DNA of 64,000 bases from Streptomyces sp. 846.5 (GTDB lineage Bacteria; Actinomycetota; Actinomycetes; Streptomycetales; Streptomycetaceae), in the NCBI RefSeq assembly GCF_004365705.1, contig NZ_SOBN01000001.1, positions 930,001 through 994,000 of the forward strand, written 5' to 3'. The notes beneath the pieces are model-generated. The model was not told the origin of the DNA, searched no databases, and was given only the letters and a program-made list of their open reading frames with translations. A program made the translations under genes and the position numbers. Of the stretch, positions 32,592 to 41,184 are shown piece by piece (the first letter of the stretch is position 1; each line of letters begins with the position of its first letter).

Positions 32592-34046
32592 TCAGGGAAG
32601 GGTCCAGACCTGCGCACTGGTGCTGTTGCAGGTCCAGATCTGCAGTTGGGTCATGTCGGTGGTGGTCGAGCCGGGGTCGTCCAGGCAGAGGCCGGACTGG
32701 GCGCTGACCAGGGCGCCGGACTCGGTCGCGGTCCACTGCTGGTTCGAGCCGCCGTTGCAGGACCAGAGGTCGACCTTGGTGCCCTTGCCGGTGGCGGCGC
32801 CGATGACGTCCAGGCAGAGGCCGTTGATGCGCAGGGTGCCGTCGGACTGCGGGGTCCACACCTGGGCGGCGCTGCCGTTGCAGGTGTAGAGGTCGACGAC
32901 CGATCCGTTGCTGGTGCCGTTGTAGGCGTCGTCCAGGCACTTGCCGCTGATGCCCGAGGTGAGCGCCCCGCTGAAGCTCACTCCGGGGTTGCGGTTGACG
33001 ATGGCGTTGACCAGCGCGTAGCCGGGGTAGTCCATCTTGACCACGCCGGTGCGGGCCGCGTTGCCCGCGTTGAGGTAGTTCAGCAGCAGCGGGTTCTCGT
33101 TGGCGGCCACCTGACCCGGATTGGCGCCGAACGGCGCGCAGTTGGCCGAGGTGTAGGTGGTGTAGAGGGCGCCGGAGCTGTCGTTGTTCGCCGCGACCAG
33201 GTTGGCCTGCACCTCGTTCCACTTGCTGGTTGTGTCGCACTGCGTGTAGTCGTTCTCGACGTACGAGCTCCAGCTGCCGGTGGTCAGCTGGGTGAGGCCG
33301 TAGCCGCCGTAGACCTCGCCGCGCGGGCCGGTGAAGTCGGTGAGCACGATGTGGCCGCGGGCCTGGCCGAGCGTCGGCAGGGCGGCGGTGCTGCTGCCGG
33401 TGACGGTGGGCGCGTAGAAGAGCCCGGGGTACTTGGCCACGTAGCCGGCGAAGATGCTGATCCGCTGCGCCGCGGTGGTGTTCGACGGATCGTCGGCGCA
33501 GTGGCCGATCGAGGCGCTGCCGCTGCCGCCCTCGGTGGAGTCCGCGTCGCACTCGCCGTGCAGGTCCATCAGGACCGTCTCGGTGGGGTGCGCGGAGAGG
33601 AACGCCTGGGCCTTGGTCAGCGTGTCGTCGAAGTTGGCGTTCTGGTAGATCGTGGTGTGGTGGATGGCGAAGGCGCCACCGATCACCCGTACCCGGATGT
33701 CGATCGACCGGATCCCGGCGTCCAGCTGCGCGGTGAGGGTGGCGGCGCTGTCGCCGTGGTCCTCCTGCGCCTCGTAGGAGTCCGGCAGCAGGCTGCCGCC
33801 GTGGATGGCCAGGGTGTCGTGGGTGCCGGGGATGGACATGCTGCCCAGGCTGGTCGCGTCCGGGACCTGGCCCATCCAGTCCGAACGCGTCTGCGCGGTC
33901 AGGTTGTTGAAGGAGCTCGACCAGCCGCTGGGCTGCGCGGGCGCCGGACCGGCCGCCGCAAGGACGGCGGCGAGCGCGGCACCGCAGGCCATCGATGCGC
34001 GGCGCAGCAGCGTGGAACTGAACCGACGTCGGTGGGAGTGGGTCAC
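32592..34046 (-). CDS. Secreted PI-specific phospholipase C-like protein with ricin-type lectin domain
   Basis: 484 residues. After a signal peptide (RRASMACGAALAAVLAAAGPAPAQ) comes a PI-PLC X-type TIM-barrel: SIPGTHDTLA with the first catalytic histidine, IRSIDIRVRVIGGAFAIHHTTI with the second, and VLMDLHGECD. It cleaves or binds phosphatidylinositol-type substrates extracellularly. From about 360 a ricin B-type beta-trefoil has three QxW-like repeats (KCLDDAYNGTSNGSVVDLYTCNGS...QVW, LCLDVIGAATGKGTKVDLWSCNGG...QQW, LCLDDPGSTTTDMTQLQIWTCNST...QVW). The lectin probably targets the enzyme to glycans. Six or more cysteines suggest disulfides. It lies downstream of the ABC operon terminator, so has its own promoter. 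Confidence 0.88.
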   Translation of the reverse strand: MTHSHRRRFSSTLLRRASMACGAALAAVLAAAGPAPAQPSGWSSSFNNLTAQTRSDWMGQVPDATSLGSMSIPGTHDTLAIHGGSLLPDSYEAQEDHGDSAATLTAQLDAGIRSIDIRVRVIGGAFAIHHTTIYQNANFDDTLTKAQAFLSAHPTETVLMDLHGECDADSTEGGSGSASIGHCADDPSNTTAAQRISIFAGYVAKYPGLFYAPTVTGSSTAALPTLGQARGHIVLTDFTGPRGEVYGGYGLTQLTTGSWSSYVENDYTQCDTTSKWNEVQANLVAANNDSSGALYTTYTSANCAPFGANPGQVAANENPLLLNYLNAGNAARTGVVKMDYPGYALVNAIVNRNPGVSFSGALTSGISGKCLDDAYNGTSNGSVVDLYTCNGSAAQVWTPQSDGTLRINGLCLDVIGAATGKGTKVDLWSCNGGSNQQWTATESGALVSAQSGLCLDDPGSTTTDMTQLQIWTCNSTSAQVWTLP

Positions 34047-34180
34047 GGACGGGTCCTTTCGGGAGCCGGGCAGGGTAGGTCATGCACCTGTCAGTCGACA
34101 AGGTACCCGCCGGTTCGCCCGGTGTCTGGATCCAGCAGCGATACGGCAGGCGTCCGGTCCACGACCAGCGGGTGGCTGGT

Positions 34181-34220
34181 CGGTGGGGTCCGGCACCGCA
34201 CGCGGTGCCGGACCCCACCG
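34181..34220 (-). terminator. 19-bp perfect hairpin terminator of the GntR/ABC operon
   Basis: Perfect 19-bp arms (34181-34199 and 34202-34220) separated by 2 bp. It lies about 45 bp beyond the ABC permease stop and before the phospholipase gene on the same strand. Confidence 0.85.
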
Positions 34221-34264
34221 TTGAGCAGGTCCAGGGTGGTTCAGAGCTCGGTTCAGAGGTCGGT

Positions 34265-35263
34265 TCAGACCAGGCGCTTGCGGCCCCAGAGGAGGACGAA
34301 GGCCGCGATGGCGGCGGTCAGCGCGAAGAGGATCGCGGCGCCGAGCCACTGCATGCCCGCCATCTGGCTCTGGTTGAGGTAGGTGACCGCCCAGCCGACG
34401 ACGTGCTTCTGGTCCAGGCAGGCGTTGGTCGCCGACGCGGTTGCCTCGTGGCAGTTGCCGTAGCCGATGTAGCTGCCGGACGAGGTGAGGTAGAACTGGT
34501 CGATCACATGGGTGCTGTGCGGCAGGACCGGGAAGGAGTCGTCCGCCAGCACGCCGTTGTGGGTGGTCGCGACCTGGATGTGGCCGAGGGACATCCGCTT
34601 GTAGGCCCAGGCGATCTGCGTTGCGACGCCGAAGCCGAAGGTGACGACCATCGACATCAGGGTTCGGCGCAGCAGCATGCCGATCGCCACACCCCCGACC
34701 ACCGTGAACAGAGTGAGTGCCACGGGTACAGGCCCGGTGTTGTCGAACACCGTGGCGGTGTCCCAACTGGGCCCAGCGGTCAGGCCCTTGAGCGGTGCCC
34801 ACCACCAGCCGAAGGCGACGGACATCGCCGTGGTGCAGAGCACGACCACCGCCACCGCCATGCCCAGCTTGGTGACCAGCCACCGGACCCGGCTGGTGGA
34901 CTGGGTGTTGACCAGTTTGGCGGTGCCGGTCTCCAGGTCGTTCGCGAGCAGCGGCGCGCCCAGGAAGACACCGATCACGACCGGGGCCAGCCCCAGCCCG
35001 AGGCTGATCCTGTCCATCGCGCTGGTGTCGAGGTGCTGATCCCAGCCGTCCTTGAGATGGGGCCAGCCCTGCAGGTCAAGGTAGCTCATCAACTGCGAGC
35101 GCTCATAGGCGATCAGCAGGACGCCGGCCGCGGTGGCCGCCAGCAGGGTCCAGAAGGCGGCGCGGTGCTGGCGCCAGACGAGCCAGTTCATGCCGCCCAG
35201 CCGCAGCCCCCGCGCGGACCTGTCGGACCTGGCCGGGGCCGGGACGCCGGTCATGGTGCTCAT
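34265..35263 (-). CDS. ABC-2 type transporter permease
   Basis: 332 residues with about six TM helices: FWTLLAATAAGVLLIAY, SLGLGLAPVVIGVFLGAPLLA, LGMAVAVVVLCTTAMSVAFGWW, ALTLFTVVGGVAIGMLLRRT, LMSMVVTFGFGVATQIAWAY, and the C-terminal ILFALTAAIAAFVLLWGRKRL. A loop between the last helices carries two cysteines (GNCHEAT, NACLDQ). It forms the membrane half of an exporter with the ATPase encoded just upstream; start and stop overlap by 4 bp. Third gene of the GntR/ATPase/permease operon. Substrate unknown; YtrA-type operons often concern envelope stress or peptide export. Confidence 0.85.
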   Translation of the reverse strand: MSTMTGVPAPARSDRSARGLRLGGMNWLVWRQHRAAFWTLLAATAAGVLLIAYERSQLMSYLDLQGWPHLKDGWDQHLDTSAMDRISLGLGLAPVVIGVFLGAPLLANDLETGTAKLVNTQSTSRVRWLVTKLGMAVAVVVLCTTAMSVAFGWWWAPLKGLTAGPSWDTATVFDNTGPVPVALTLFTVVGGVAIGMLLRRTLMSMVVTFGFGVATQIAWAYKRMSLGHIQVATTHNGVLADDSFPVLPHSTHVIDQFYLTSSGSYIGYGNCHEATASATNACLDQKHVVGWAVTYLNQSQMAGMQWLGAAILFALTAAIAAFVLLWGRKRLV

Positions 35264-36213
35264 GCCGCCACCGCCTGGACGTGGTCGATCCGGGCGCTCG
35301 CGGTGAGCAGCGGCGCGGCTTGCGGCGAGCGCAGGTAGGCGAGCAGGAGTTCCTCCAGGTTCGGGGCTGCGGCCTGCCAGGCGCCGCCGCTCAGGCCGCC
35401 GGGGCCGGGGCGGACCAGCGCGGTGAACTGCCGTCCGCTGGTACGGGTTTCGACCACGGTGTGGTGTCCGAGGTTCGCGGGCAGCTGCCCGTCGACGTGG
35501 GCCCCGGTGAGCAGGGCGTGGCCTTCGAGGAGTTCGTCGACCTCGCCGGCCAGCCGCAGTCCGCCGTCGGCGATGACGACCAGGTAGTCGCAGACGTTCT
35601 CCAGTTCGGAGAGCATGTGGGTGGACATCAGCACGGTGGTGCCGTGCTCGGTCGCCTCGGCCAGCAGGGTGCCCATCATCTCGTGGCGCACCAGCGGGTC
35701 CAGGTCGGACATCGGTTCGTCGAGGATGAGCAGGTCGGGGCGCTTGCCGAAGGCGACAGCGAACGCGACCCGGGTGCGCTGCCCGCCGGACAGCGTGCCG
35801 ATCTTTGCCTCCATGGGCACATTGCCGGCGCGGACGATGTTCTCGGCGGCCTGCTGGTCCCAGCCGGGGTTCAGTTCCCGGCCCAGGCGCAGCGTCTCGG
35901 CGACGGTGAAGCGGCGGAACAGCGGCTTCTCCTGGGCGAGGAACGCGGTGCGGCGGTTGGCCGCCTCGGACTCCGGCGCCTCGCCGAACACCCGCAGGCT
36001 GCCCGTCGTCGGCTCCAGCAGATTACTGGCGATCCCCAGCAGCGTGGTCTTGCCGGCGCCGTTGGGTCCCACCAGCCCGCAGATCCGGCCGACCGGCAGC
36101 CGGAAGGAGCAGTCCCGCAGCGCCCACCCGCGCCGGTACTTCTTGCCGAGCCCGTGCACCTCTATCGCGGCCGAGTCGTCCGGATCTCCGTGGCCTGTTC
36201 CGTTGCTGCTCAT
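35260..36213 (-). CDS. ABC transporter ATP-binding protein
   Basis: 317 residues from ATG 36213, which overlaps the GntR stop (ATGA). Walker A GPNGAGKTTLLGIASNLL, Q-loop LAQEKPLF, signature LSGGQRTRVAFAVAFGKRPDLLILDEPMSDLDPLVR with Walker B, and switch MSTHMLSELE. A C-terminal extension (LLTGAHVDGQLPANLGHHTV...) is typical of ABC-2 exporter ATPases. It partners with the permease that overlaps its 3' end. The GntR gene upstream suggests ligand-controlled expression. Confidence 0.9.
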   Translation of the reverse strand: MSSNGTGHGDPDDSAAIEVHGLGKKYRRGWALRDCSFRLPVGRICGLVGPNGAGKTTLLGIASNLLEPTTGSLRVFGEAPESEAANRRTAFLAQEKPLFRRFTVAETLRLGRELNPGWDQQAAENIVRAGNVPMEAKIGTLSGGQRTRVAFAVAFGKRPDLLILDEPMSDLDPLVRHEMMGTLLAEATEHGTTVLMSTHMLSELENVCDYLVVIADGGLRLAGEVDELLEGHALLTGAHVDGQLPANLGHHTVVETRTSGRQFTALVRPGPGGLSGGAWQAAAPNLEELLLAYLRSPQAAPLLTASARIDHVQAVAA

Positions 36214-36641
36214 GTCTGTTCCCTCATTCCCAGCGCCTCTCCCTGTGCGGCGGCCACCGTGGTCCCGGCGTACCGCTCCTCCAGCACCGACGCGACCAGC
36301 GCGGCCACGTCCTCCCGTTCCAGTCCCGCCTCGCGCGCCTTGGCCACCCACGCGTCCAGCTCCCCGCGCAGCGGCGCGTCGGCCGCCGCCTGGGGGCGGG
36401 CGAGCGAGCGGAGCACGAAAGTGCCCAGGCCCGGCCGTGGTTCGACCAGGCCCTCCCGTTCCAGCTCCCGATACGCCTTGAGCGTCGTGTTCGGGTTGAC
36501 CGCGCAGGTCTCCGCGACCTCCTTGGCCGTCGGCAGCTGGTCGCCCGGCAGCAGCACGCCCAGACGCAGCGCCTGTTTGGTCTGCTGCACGATCTGCTGG
36601 TAGGCGGCGACCCCGCTCCGCCGGTCAATGCGGAACTCCAC
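36210..36641 (-). CDS. GntR-family (YtrA subfamily) transcriptional regulator
   Basis: 143 residues. The N-terminal winged helix is canonical: YQQIVQQTKQALRLGVLLPGDQLPTAKEVAETCAVNPNTTLKAYRELEREGLVEPRPGLGTFVL. The short C-terminal helical domain (about 55 residues) is characteristic of the YtrA subfamily, which controls adjacent ABC transporter genes. It is the first gene of a tightly overlapping three-gene operon. Upstream, around 36656-36676, is the AT-richer stretch CCTTTAGCTAGTCAGTTAGT, unlike its GC-rich surroundings and a reasonable place for promoter and operator. Confidence 0.88.
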   Translation of the reverse strand: MEFRIDRRSGVAAYQQIVQQTKQALRLGVLLPGDQLPTAKEVAETCAVNPNTTLKAYRELEREGLVEPRPGLGTFVLRSLARPQAAADAPLRGELDAWVAKAREAGLEREDVAALVASVLEERYAGTTVAAAQGEALGMREQT

Positions 36642-36771
36642 TCGCTCATCACCACCCTTTAGCTAGTCAGTTAGTGGAATGATGATGGAGGATGGAACGC
36701 AGACCTGTCAAAGGGGCTCGAATGTCGCGATGGGGGTCGCTGGAGGCAGCCGCAGACCTAGGCTGGCCCGC

Positions 36772-37560
36772 ATGCACCCACCGATCACGGGCACAGCCGC
36801 GGGTGTGCCGTTCACCGCACTGCCGCCGGCCGGCGACGGCGCCGCGCCGCTGATCGTCACCTGGCACATGCTGGACGCGCCGATGTCGAACGCCGCGTTC
36901 GCAGCAGCGTTGCCGATGAACGATCTGCCCGCGTGGCGGGTGCACCTCGGCATGCCGATGTGCGGGGCGCGCATGGTCGACGGCAGCATGGCCGCCGTGC
37001 TGGAGCTGGTCCGCGAGGACCCGCTGATGTCCTACCTGTACGCGTTCGTGCGACAGGCGGCAGAGGAGTTCCCGGCCGCGCTGGCGTCGATCCGTGCGCA
37101 ACTGCCGGTCGGCGACGGCCCGATCGGTGTGCTCGGCGGATCGCTGGGCGGGGCCGTCGCGCTGCGCATCCTCGCCGACACGGACATTCCGGTCTTCGCC
37201 GGCGCAGTCGTCAACGCCGCCGTCCGGATGCGGTCCGTCCTCACCCTGTTCCCGGGCGACTACCGGTATGACGCCGAGTCAGAGAGAGCCGTCGACGGCC
37301 TGGACTTCGTCGCGAAGGCGGGTGTCATCGCCACTCGCGCGCCCTTGCTGGTCGTCAGCGGCGAGTTGGACCACCCGCCCCTGCGTGCCGACGCGCTCTG
37401 CCTCGTCGACGCCCTGGGGAAACCGTCCGAACTGCTGTCGATCCCCGAGTTGGCACATCCGCTCGCCGACGAACCCGGCATCGACCCCGCACCGCAGCTT
37501 CCCCTGGCCCGCCAGGTGGACGCCGGCCTGACCGCATGGTTCCAAACCCACCTGGCGTGA
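36772..37560 (+). CDS. Alpha/beta hydrolase
   Basis: 262 residues from ATG 36772; the frame is open upstream but without coding character. Oxyanion region LIVTWHMLDAP, nucleophile elbow GVLGGSLGGAVALRIL (GGSLGG), acid near LLVVSGELDHPPL, and a C-terminal histidine in ELAHPLADEPG give a plausible catalytic set. The fold resembles dienelactone-hydrolase or prolyl-oligopeptidase-like small esterases. It is cytoplasmic, with no signal peptide, and divergent from the GntR/ABC operon. Substrate unknown. Confidence 0.75.
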   Translation: MHPPITGTAAGVPFTALPPAGDGAAPLIVTWHMLDAPMSNAAFAAALPMNDLPAWRVHLGMPMCGARMVDGSMAAVLELVREDPLMSYLYAFVRQAAEEFPAALASIRAQLPVGDGPIGVLGGSLGGAVALRILADTDIPVFAGAVVNAAVRMRSVLTLFPGDYRYDAESERAVDGLDFVAKAGVIATRAPLLVVSGELDHPPLRADALCLVDALGKPSELLSIPELAHPLADEPGIDPAPQLPLARQVDAGLTAWFQTHLA

Positions 37561-37561
37561 A

Positions 37562-37801
37562 TCAGCACTGAGGCGCGGAGGACGTGCAGGTGGCACGGCG
37601 CTGCCCGCGCCGAATGCCGGCGGTCGGCGCGCATCCCGAGAGCGCGGCGCGGAGCGCGAACAGGGCGTCGAGGTCGGCCGACTCCACGAAGCGACTCAGC
37701 AGCCTGTCGATGCGCGGGTCGTCCCCGGAGCGGACCGCGTCCAGGATGCATCCGATGCCCGAGCAGTCCGCCTTGGCCGAAGTATCGCTTCTGTTTGGCA
37801 T
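37562..37801 (-). CDS. Small hypothetical protein
   Basis: 79 residues from ATG 37801. After about eight codons, third positions are strongly G/C-biased, which supports coding. The product has a helical centre (CILDAVRSGDDPRIDRLLSRFVESADLDALFALRAALSG) and a basic, Cys-containing tail. No family is recognised, no SD is visible, and the start codon lies in the centre of a 14-bp palindrome. It may be a remnant of a longer gene. It is convergent with the hydrolase gene (stops 1 bp apart). Confidence 0.45.
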   Translation of the reverse strand: MPNRSDTSAKADCSGIGCILDAVRSGDDPRIDRLLSRFVESADLDALFALRAALSGCAPTAGIRRGQRRATCTSSAPQC

Positions 37802-37808
37802 ATGCCAA
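37795..37808. promoter_or_regulatory. Perfect palindrome TTGGCATATGCCAA
   Basis: A 14-bp perfect palindrome in a locally AT-richer stretch, overlapping the predicted start codon of the small hypothetical gene. Possible operator; the cognate regulator is unknown. Confidence 0.4.
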
Positions 37809-37845
37809 CAGTGCGCGACGGAACATCGGGCTGGATAGCCGGTGC

Positions 37846-38811
37846 TCACTCGTTCGGATGAAGATTCCAACTCCACTGCACAGCAGGGCAAAAGAGCTTG
37901 TACGGTGCGGCCGCCACGGGATGGGGCGTGTCAGCCCGCGTAGCGGGGGGCGGGTAGGCCCTGGGGGCCGGGGCGCAGCTGGAACAGGGAGCCGGCCAGG
38001 GGCTGTTGGGCGCGCTGTTCCAGTACAGGTAGCCGTGGGAGGTGGTGACGAAGACGTCGCGCAGATCCTGGCCGCCGAAGCAGGGGCAGGTCACATCGCT
38101 GACGGGGAAGGGGATGTGGTCCAGCAGGGTGCCGTCGGGGCTGTAGCGGCGCAGGCCCCAGCCGCCCCAGAGAGCGAGCCAGAGGTTGCCCTCGGAGTCG
38201 GTGACGAGGCCGTCGGGGGTGCCGTCGGCGGGGTCGATGGTGATGAGGGTGCGGTACGGGGACGGGTCCACGGTGCCGGTGGCGGGGTCGTAGCCGTAGG
38301 CGCGTACGTCCTGGGTGCCGCTGTCGACGTAGTACATGGTGGTGCCGTCCTGGCTCCAGGCGATGCCGTTGGACTCGGTGACCTGGTCCAGGACCGTGCT
38401 GACGGTGCCGTCCGGGTCGAGCCGGTAGAGGGATCCGGCGCCGGGGGTACGGGCGGCGGTGGCGGTACCGGCCAGGAAGCGGCCGGCGGGGTCGCAGGCG
38501 CCGTCGTTGAAGAAGCGGTCGGGCTCCATGCCTGCCGGGCGGATCACGGGGCCCTCGGGTTCGCCGTCGGCGTCCAGGAGCAGGAAGCCGTCGGTGACGG
38601 CGAGGACGACGCCGCCCTTCTCCCGCAGCGCGACGGCGCCGACGCTGGGGGCGTTGCCACGGGCCGTCGCCGGGGCGCCGGGGCGGTACCGGTGCAGGGT
38701 GCCCGCGTCGATGTCGACCCAGAGGAGTTCGCCGGTGCGGTCGTCCCACACCGGGCGTTCGCCCAGGGCGGCGGGGGCGAAGGGAAGGGGTTCGGAGCTG
38801 AGCTGCGGCAT
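37846..38811 (-). CDS. SMP-30/gluconolactonase-like protein with shifted C-terminus
   Basis: From ATG 38811 the product is an SMP-30/LRE-type six-bladed propeller (sugar lactonase family): LGERPVWDDRTGELLWVDIDAGTLHRY, NDGACDPAGRFLAGT, VTESNGIAWSQDGTTMYYVDSGTQDVRAY, GTPDGLVTDSEGNLWLALWGGWGLRRYSPDG, CPCFGGQDLRDVFVTTS. The metal-site residues (E near the N-terminus, N in SNGIAWS, D in DGLVTD) are present. Near 38025 the frame leaves the family: the expected tail (EQRAQQPLAGSLFQLRPGPQGLPAPRYAG) is encoded in another frame ending at 37931. Without the shift the gene would be 37931-38811. The last blade may be damaged, or there is a sequencing error. Confidence 0.7.
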   Translation of the reverse strand: MPQLSSEPLPFAPAALGERPVWDDRTGELLWVDIDAGTLHRYRPGAPATARGNAPSVGAVALREKGGVVLAVTDGFLLLDADGEPEGPVIRPAGMEPDRFFNDGACDPAGRFLAGTATAARTPGAGSLYRLDPDGTVSTVLDQVTESNGIAWSQDGTTMYYVDSGTQDVRAYGYDPATGTVDPSPYRTLITIDPADGTPDGLVTDSEGNLWLALWGGWGLRRYSPDGTLLDHIPFPVSDVTCPCFGGQDLRDVFVTTSHGYLYWNSAPNSPWPAPCSSCAPAPRAYPPPATRADTPHPVAAAPYKLFCPAVQWSWNLHPNE

Positions 38812-38861
38812 GGCGTTCTCCAGAGCAGGAAGCAAAGGGGCAGGAAGCAGCGGGAAGAGGT

Positions 38862-39415
38862 TCAGCGGCCGGAGATGCGGTCGGCGATCCGCGCCACGGG
38901 TGAGGTCTTGGGCGAGCCGGACCGGCTCTCCACCCGGTCGGCGTGCCGGTATGCGGCGTACATGCCCTGGACGCCGAGCCAGCGCAGCGGCTCGGGCTCC
39001 CAGGCGGGGCTGTGCCAGTCCACCCAGGGCAGCGTGGTGAGCGGGGTGTCGCGGCGCAGGATCAGGTCGGCCAGGGTGCGGCCGGCCAGGTGGGCGGTGG
39101 TGAGTCCCTGGCCGACGTAGCCGCCGGCCCAGGCCAGCCCGGTGCGGGGGTCGTGGCCGACGCCCGGGCACCAGTCGCGGGGCACGGCGAGCACTCCGGA
39201 CCAGGAACGGGTCACCGGGACACCGGCGATGCCGGGGAACAGTCGGTGCAGCGCCTCGGTGAGGGCCCGCACGGTCTGCTCCAGGGTACCGCCCTGCGGG
39301 TCGAAGCGGCCCGCGTAGCTGTACGGAACGCCCCGGCCGCCGATGGCGATCCGGCCGTCGGCGGTGCGCTGGAGGTAGACGTACGCATGGGCGTAGTGGC
39401 GGACTCGACCAGCAA
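38862..39415 (-). pseudogene. C-terminal fragment of a FAD-dependent (DAO-type) oxidoreductase
   Basis: The frame encodes only the C-terminal half of a DadA/PuuB-like amine or amino-acid oxidase: AYVYLQRTADGRIAIGGRGVPY, LEQTVRALTEALHRLFPGI, VTRSWSGVLAVPRDWCPGVG, and the FAD-binding tail GLAWAGGYVGQGLTTAHLAGRTLADLIL. The N-terminal dinucleotide-binding GxGxxG half, normally some 200 residues, is missing; upstream sequence (39416-39557) shows nothing of the family. It is a truncated remnant that cannot bind FAD normally. It lies in the same direction as the SMP-30 gene. Confidence 0.72.
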
Positions 39416-39557
39416 CGGCGAACCGGTACCCGCGCCCGGGTTGCACGCTGTCCAAGACGGCCGAGTGTCACGATGCCCCGCTCACCGCGTACTTGACGGC
39501 GGATCCGCTCGAGGATCCTGGATCTGACCGGCACGCGCCGACGGGCCGTGGAACGGC

Positions 39558-40604
39558 TCAGAAAATGAACCTCGTGCCGACGCTGTTGGGCACGAAGGCT
39601 TCGCCGAATCGGGCGGCCATGGCGTGCTGGGCCCGCCAGCCGGTGCAGTGCGCCGGGACGAGGGCATGGGGATCGAGCAGGGCGAGGTCGTCAAGCACCT
39701 GGGGGATGAGAGGTTCGAAAAGCGGCCCGTTGAGGTGGAATCCGCCCACCAGCGCATGCAGTGGCTGTCCACCGGTCAGCCGCCGGGCGTAGCGGCTGAT
39801 GTTGACCACGCCGGCGTGGCCGCAGCCAGTGATCACAATCAGTCCCTTGCCGCGGACGTTGACGATGAGCGCCTGATCGTCAAGGACGAGCGGGTCAGGC
39901 TGCCAGGTCTCGTCGATCCAGGCCTGCTGGAGTGGGAACCCCGGTTCGTAGCCGCTGACGCGGGGAACCTCGCCAGTGATCAGGACGGATCGGTCGAGCA
40001 GGAAGCTCGGCTGCCGGTCCTCGATGACGTCGAAGCCTGCCTCCCGCAGGGCGGTCGCACTGGTGGTCGGCAGCTCGAAGGGCTCACGCCCGGGGAACAT
40101 CGCGCGGCGGCGGCGCCAGAAATGTGGATGGATCAGCACCGGCATTCCGATCGGGCCAAGGACGCGGAGCAGTCCGTCCAGGCCGGCGACGTGGTCGAAG
40201 TGCCCGTGGCTGCAGACGATCGCCTCGATCGAGGACGGATCGATGTCGAGGCGGCGCATGTTGTCCACGACCCCGTCAGGGCTGGCTCCGGCGTCGAACA
40301 GCACCCGGTGCTCGGCTCCGGCCTTGGTCACCGTGACCAGCATCGAGAATCCGTGCTCTGCCACCAGGGCGTCGGGCACTTCGCGGTCGGTCATCACCGA
40401 ACACGGTCGAGCCGGTGCACCGGGCCGAGGCCGGGGACCCACCCGGTGCGCCGGCCCCTGATCGGGCATGAACAGATCCAGCGAGTTGTCCATCAACGTG
40501 GTCAGCGTGACGGCGTCCACTGGTTCGAGGTCGATGACTGCCAGTGGTCCCACGTCGTGCAGCAGCCGGTGCGGATTGTGCTGCGGAGACTCCTCGACAC
40601 ACAT
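39558..40604 (-). CDS. MBL-fold metallohydrolase (dihydropterin synthase-like group)
   Basis: 348 residues from ATG 40604 (GAGGAG upstream); a longer open frame upstream lacks coding character. The metal site is clear: SHGHFDHVAG (HxHxDH), a later GHAGVVN, and the C-terminal VPAHCTGW. The opening AVIDLEPVDAVTLTTLMDNSLDLF and the overall length resemble the MBL group annotated as 7,8-dihydropterin-6-methyl-4-(beta-D-ribofuranosyl)aminobenzene-5'-phosphate synthase. Members outside methanogens mostly lack proven substrates. Cytoplasmic and monocistronic. Confidence 0.82.
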   Translation of the reverse strand: MCVEESPQHNPHRLLHDVGPLAVIDLEPVDAVTLTTLMDNSLDLFMPDQGPAHRVGPRPRPGAPARPCSVMTDREVPDALVAEHGFSMLVTVTKAGAEHRVLFDAGASPDGVVDNMRRLDIDPSSIEAIVCSHGHFDHVAGLDGLLRVLGPIGMPVLIHPHFWRRRRAMFPGREPFELPTTSATALREAGFDVIEDRQPSFLLDRSVLITGEVPRVSGYEPGFPLQQAWIDETWQPDPLVLDDQALIVNVRGKGLIVITGCGHAGVVNISRYARRLTGGQPLHALVGGFHLNGPLFEPLIPQVLDDLALLDPHALVPAHCTGWRAQHAMAARFGEAFVPNSVGTRFIF

Positions 40605-40797
40605 ACCGTGCTCCTCGCGCCGCAAGCCGTACTGAGCGTTCCAACGGTATGCCTCATCGTAGACGCGCTGGACCCGCCCGCGACTGGGATGCACCCCTGC
40701 AGGCGACGGCAAGGTACAGGCTGTCGCCTGGGAATATGAGGCGTTCAACGAACAACAGCCCTCACCTGACTCGCCCCGTTTGACCGCGATGATCCGC

Positions 40798-41184
40798 TCA
40801 CTCAAGCAGGACGGCTGAGCAGAGCCTCACCGACCCGGCCACCCAGTACGTAGTCCGGTGCAACGATGTCCGTGGCCGCGGGGGGCGTCGGGCTGGGATC
40901 GTGCGGCGGCCGAGGCCCAGGTGGACGCCGATGGTGACGGCGACCGCCAGTGGTGCATACCAGCTCCCGTGCGGGTCGGTGGTGATCGTGCCGTGCAGGG
41001 AGGTCACGGCGAGGATGGCGAGGATGCCGACCGGCATCCACATGGACAGCTGTTGCACCGTCGCTGAGTTGCGCAGTGTGCGCAGTGCCCCGTAGCGGGG
41101 GCCGAACCCCCTGTCGATCTCCCCGGCCGGAGCGTCGGACTCAGGCGGACGGCTCGGTGGACGAGCGCGCGGTCGCTGCGGCAA
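40798..41184 (-). CDS. Small membrane protein downstream of PadR
   Basis: 128 residues as the longest frame. It begins inside the 3' end of the PadR gene (ending 41141), so translation may be coupled. A polar N-terminus is followed by two probable TM segments (MWMPVGILAILAVTSLHG and WYAPLAVAVTIGVHLGLG). After the second segment the sequence becomes basic and unconvincing, while another frame reads ATDIVAPDYVLGGRVGEALLSRPA, which looks more protein-like. A frameshift near 40900 is therefore possible. Function unknown. Confidence 0.45.
   Translation of the reverse strand: MPQRPRARPPSRPPESDAPAGEIDRGFGPRYGALRTLRNSATVQQLSMWMPVGILAILAVTSLHGTITTDPHGSWYAPLAVAVTIGVHLGLGRRTIPARRPPRPRTSLHRTTYWVAGSVRLCSAVLLE

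Noticed and set aside
31477..34382. Plus-strand frames opposite the LAATG protein and the PI-PLC gene
   Set aside because: Gly/Val/Arg-rich shadows; the minus strand carries signal peptides and recognised domains.
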